Assembly (NCBI GenBank): GCA_027924585.1
Contig: BSBM01000592.1
Location: forward strand, 4,074,001-4,138,000
DNA length: 64,000 nucleotides
Origin: Larix kaempferi
Lineage: Eukaryota; Streptophyta; Pinopsida; Pinales; Pinaceae
Reading direction: 5' to 3'
The translations under genes were made by a program, and so were the position numbers. This document shows, piece by piece, positions 60,624 to 64,000 of this stretch (positions within the stretch are counted from its first letter, which is position 1; every line of letters starts with the position of its first letter). A model generated the notes under the pieces. That model saw nothing but the letters and a program-made list of their open reading frames with translations, had not been told where the DNA came from and did no database searches.

Positions 60624-61773
60624 TTATCTATCTGGATTCAAGTTTTCCCACATGTTCGCAAACCTGGGTCCTCTGTAATCTCCAATGAATACCGGTGCAT
60701 TCTGCTGATACTTAGGCTCTTTCCATCCTACGAATGCAATCAACACTAACAACCAACTGTAATGGAACTGATTTCCACCATCTTGTGTATCTCTAACGTC
60801 ATCTAGAAACTCGTTCAGCAGATAGCTTGCCCAGTTATACTGGACTCCATCCTTGGCCTTCACAACTAAGGAGATCGTAGTAGTCAATACCTCATTTGGT
60901 CTGCATTTCCTTAGGATTCTTCCTGTGATTAGTTGAACTATGAACCGCGTAGATTGATCCTTGATTCCCGTTGTTGTATATCCATGGTTTCCCTTGAGCA
61001 AAAAAAATTCACTCTTCATTCTCTTGGCAAGTTCTTTGTCCTTGTTCTTGCCTACGAACTCAACTGCGAGATCAACACCTCTCTTGCTCAAGTGCATGAT
61101 TCGATAGATGAGATCTATGTTGATTTCGGTCTTGCAGTTTAATGACAAGTATCCCTGGTGCGTACATGGAAGTAGTGTGCACACAACCGCTGTGATTTAT
61201 GGGATCCTATCAAAGTGCGGAATGCGCAGCAAGTTCAACAAACCTAATAGATGCGATGACGCAATCCAGTCTTGCGCTTGAATTGATGTCTGCTTGCTGG
61301 CTTCATCATGCATTCTACACATGTACTATTCCGGTTGAAATTGTGGATACTTTGTTTCTTGCAGTAAGTCATGATCCGAGAACTTGCACTCGGGAATCTT
61401 TCCAATCAAATTCTCCTCTTCGCACACATGACTCGACATGGGAGGCAACAGAATCTCATACTGCGGATTCTTTGTGAGAAACACCACTGGTGCATTATCT
61501 CTTCTTGGAGGGATATATTCTGGTATTAAGAATCAGTCTGTTGCGAGGTTTTTTTGGTGCAAATGGATTTGGAATACCTGTGGCCTTCGGCTTCTCTTTC
61601 TCAGTAACCTTCTACTTATCTTTCTGCTTCGGCTCTTGTACATTTCGCGGTGAAACTCTAGATGTTCCACCTCTCTCTGGGACTGCTTTCTTCACTGGTG
61701 TCTTCATGAATTCTTCCAAACCAGAATGTCGAAATTCTCTTAATATTTCTTCTAGGTTCGATTTCTCAAACAT
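60624..61773 (-). pseudogene. ORF-X N-terminus and conserved core
   Basis: The ATG at 61773 starts MFEKSNLEEILREFRHSGLE, a short helical and then basic linker. After a stop and a shift near 61560, one frame runs to 60624 with only two stops: EYIPPRRDNAPVVFLTKN, ENLIGKIPECKFSDHDLL, SKRGVDLAVEFVGKNKDKEL, STRFIVQLITGRILRKC, YNWASYLLNEFLDD and FHYSWLLVLIAFVGWKEP, ending WENLNPDR. I cannot name the family. A fragment of it also follows RT in the gypsy element at 24.6 kb, so it is a retroelement gene of this lineage near the 3' LTR, the place where env-like genes sit. No signal peptide or membrane anchor is clear apart from the hydrophobic WLLVLIAFVGW. Confidence 0.65.
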
Positions 61774-61873
61774 ACACTTTCGGTTTACTCTTTCTCTTTA
61801 CTGGTAACAACTCAGAAATGATAGGCAGTAAAAATTAAAATTCGCGGTAAAACCGATACTATGCGGCCTTTAT

Positions 61874-61881
61874 TATTTATA
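61874..61881 (-). promoter_or_regulatory. TATA box upstream of ORF-X
   Basis: TATAAATA on the - strand lies about 100 bases before the ORF-X ATG, a normal spacing for a plant promoter with a leader of about 75 bases. Confidence 0.55.
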
Positions 61882-61889
61882 GGCACAAT

Positions 61890-62335
61890 GACATTAAGGT
61901 GCGCCCAAAAATGAATAACTTAGCATTAAATGCCATGTTCATTGGCTAAATATTTCTTAGATCTTGGTCCTTTCCCTTCATTTAATGTGTCTTCAACGGA
62001 CGAATATTCCTTAAAAGAGGAAACATGTGGTTCCTGAAAGTACTCTATAATGGCTACTTTTCGACCAAAAATTGTAACAACTAGTTTTCTTTAACTTCGC
62101 TAACGGTTAGGAGAATCGCAAGGTTCATTGTGCATTTCCCTTCTCTCAACTTGAAATTCACAGTGCGACTCCCTTCTTTTACTTCATAGCTTAGCTTGTT
62201 ATGTGTGCGTCGCAGCACATCTTCCCATATTGTGAAACTGTGCATTTTAACAAAACTGTGTGCATACTATGCCCTCTATTTTAGTGTCCAATTTCAACTC
62301 CACTTGACACTTAAAACTTTATTGCATTGCTTAAC
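61890..62335 (-). other. Upstream region of ORF-X
   Basis: No gene recognised. It may be the remaining pol-to-ORF-X spacer or the upstream regulatory part. No LTR ends are visible. Confidence 0.4.
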
Positions 62336-63162
62336 TGATACCTGGAGGACTAGATCCATCCCCGTAAGGCTTTAGTCTACTCCCTGTGAAAATCCTCATA
62401 GTAGATCGAAGAGATGATGTATACGTCACAAGAAAGTAATTGATTAAGCAATAAAATAGAAGAAGAGTGGTCAATGCAGTATAATGAGTAACAGAATAAT
62501 AATACAGTAGAACTCGGATAAAAGCAAAAATATTTCACACACACTAATTAATTAATCACAATATGGACAAATAAATAGTACAATGCATGAGGATTCGAAT
62601 GCTTAAGGTGGCAATTCGAATTAGCCTTCATGGAGTGATCAAAGGATCAATGGAGTGTCATCGGAGCACAACTAGTAGTCTATCTCATCATCAGTGGAGT
62701 CATCAATGCTCAAGTAACTGTCAACCATCAGTCAAACTGAGTCTAACTGAGTGTGGTAGGTGTAACTGAATGAAGGAGGCTCAATGGAGGGCGCATGAGG
62801 AGCTAACTGGAGTTAGAATTAGTCTAGTCTCACTGGAGATCCATCGGAGTGATACAGTCAGTTGAGAGTCAGTCTAGCCTTAAATCAAGGAAAGAACTGA
62901 TGATAACTCAATTAACTGAAGTGCAACTAAGTGGTAGGTGAGAGAGGGTGCATGAGATGCATGCAATTGCATGAAGGGGCACACTAAGCACTAGAAGGGC
63001 TAAAACTGATCTGAGAGAAGCTCCCAGGGGCTGGCTAACTGAGGGCTAGGTGCTGGACTGATGACTAGGATGCATGCAAACCCTAAAAGTGCATGCATGA
63101 ATGAAAATGCAAATAATGAAAATGATGCTAGGACTAGGATGGAGTATAGGAATATCCTAACA
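62336..63162 (-). repeat. 3' LTR of a further - strand element
   Basis: On the - strand it starts TGTTAGGATATTCC at 63162, straight after the purine tract AAGAAGGGG, and may end GGTATCA at 62336. The lower end is a proposal. Inside are loosely repeated AACTGAGT/GGAGTCA motifs. The rest of the element lies to the right and beyond the window. Confidence 0.55.
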
Positions 63163-63171
63163 CCCCTTCTT
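63163..63171 (-). other. Polypurine tract
   Basis: AAGAAGGGG on the - strand directly before TGTTAGG. Confidence 0.6.
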
Positions 63172-63346
63172 AATCCATCCTGGGCCCTGGTAACTAAGAC
63201 CAAATGTCATCCAATACACTGAATAATAACAGTCAATAAACCGAGGAAATGGGGAAAACCTCACGGGAAAAATACCCCCCCTCAAAATAGACTGGAAGGC
63301 ACAAACAAAAATAAATGCTCCAAACTCAAGCAGGTGTGATGCTTGG

Positions 63347-63961
63347 TCATATGTATGGAGGTATCTTCTTCTTGGGACGAAGTGGATCATGCTCAGAAAG
63401 CATGTGCTTGTACTTTCTCTTTAGATCGAATGTGATGAGAACAAATCCAAAAGTATGAGGATGATCCTTGAACCTGTGATTCGAATCAATTGAGGTAGGA
63501 TCAAATCTATGAATGTGCAGATAATCTTTTTTCTTCTCCTTCGAACCATCATGGGTGAGATTATGCCAAAAATAACCATCAAATAATAATGATTGCTTGG
63601 AATCCAAATCAGCTCCAAGACTTGATAAATGGTTTCTTGAGATCTCCTTTGAACCAGCAGGGGTGAGATCAAAACCATCATATGCATGAGAAATTATCCC
63701 AAGTAGTAATTGCTTAGAATCCAAATTAGATCCAAGACTTGAATCATGGTTTCTTTAGATCACCTTTGAACCATAAGAGGTGAGATCAAAACCAGTAAAT
63801 GAATGAGAAATTATCCCAAGTGAATGGCCATGGTTTCTTGAGATCTCCTTTGAACTAGCAGGGGTGAGATCAAAACCATGATATGCATGAGAAATTATCC
63901 CAAGCAAATGGCGATAGCCATAATCTTCAATAACCTTCTGAAAGCATGAAATAATGATCAT
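63347..63961 (-). pseudogene. Tandem-repeat ORF, unknown
   Basis: The - strand is open from 63961 to 63347 except for one stop at 63755, and both halves are in one frame. A unit with the core IISHAYDGFDLTPAGSKEIS recurs, with a spacer such as SSLGADLDSKQ. Distances between equivalent GAGATC sites are 60, 108, 117 and 84 bases, all multiples of three. It lies about 180 bases from the predicted 3' LTR of the same strand. No family recognised; it may be non-coding repeats that happen to be in phase. Confidence 0.5.
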
Positions 63962-64000
63962 ATAGTAGTAAATAAGAGGTGATTTTTTTAGGAGAGCAAA

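Larger units (their letters stand above)
38284..62335 (-). mobile_element. ORF-X element, split by nested copia
   Basis: The - strand carries a promoter and ORF-X (61881-58960), then the copia insertion with TTTCA on both sides, then the pre-LTR purine-containing motif and the LTR. Removing the copia brings ORF-X within about 100 bases of its 3' LTR. The upper end is not seen; 62336 is the next LTR. Gag and pol of this copy are absent. Confidence 0.55.

Noticed and set aside
1-64000. tRNA, rRNA and other RNA genes
   Set aside because: I saw no tRNA A/B-box pairs with a fitting cloverleaf and no rRNA-like stretch, though this was only a visual scan.

Overview
The window looks like intergenic chromosome DNA from a seed plant with a large, retrotransposon-rich genome. 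No intact host gene is visible. Nearly all recognisable sequence is LTR retrotransposon: Ty3/gypsy, Ty1/copia and non-autonomous types, with the plant initiator-Met primer site TGGTATCAGA. There is also one LINE relic and one broken GDSL-esterase exon. A gymnosperm would fit the amount and decay of the elements, but this is inference and the species cannot be read from the sequence.

Left part (1-24.3 kb). Positions 1-5879 are a non-autonomous LTR element on the + strand: partial 5' LTR, primer site, a decayed non-gag/pol reading frame, polypurine tract and a 2.2 kb 3' LTR. It abuts a broken copia RT/RNase H (5.9-7.8 kb) with its own polypurine tract and LTR start. Then come LTR fragments, an AT-rich repeat (11.6-12.56 kb), a GDSL-lipase first-exon pseudogene (13.2 kb), a LINE RT relic (16.9-17.9 kb), two related LTRs (about 19-20.0 kb and 22.6-24.3 kb), and between them a decayed coiled-coil frame on the - strand.

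Middle (24.3-39.5 kb). A Ty3/gypsy element on the - strand runs from its LTR (about 31.3-30.1 kb) through an upstream ORF, gag, two zinc knuckles, protease, a second gag-like module and RT. From gag to RT it keeps one reading frame, broken only by stops. RNase H and integrase are missing; a fragment of a second protein family, called ORF-X here, follows. Around it lie three separate integrase relics, a 1.7 kb LTR and a second copy of the AT-rich repeat ending in a 125 bp hairpin.

Right part (38.3-64 kb). This is a three-level nest. The outermost element carries ORF-X (61.8-58.9 kb, - strand, with its own TATA box) and its LTR at 39.46-38.28 kb. A copia element (39492-58897, - strand, 594 bp LTRs, duplicated target TTTCA) was inserted between them. 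Into the copia gag an Ogre/Tat-like Ty3/gypsy element was inserted (43512-56526, + strand, LTRs of 708 and 706 bp, duplicated target CTTCT). The Ogre-like element encodes gag, protease, extra zinc knuckles and RT-RNase H. It lacks integrase and carries an antisense, intron-containing gene for a plant-mobile-domain-like protein. The window ends in the 3' LTR and a tandem-repeat reading frame of another - strand element.

For the three elements whose relevant part lies inside the window (Ogre-like, copia 39-59 kb, gypsy 24-31 kb), integrase is missing from the pol region, so none of these could move alone.
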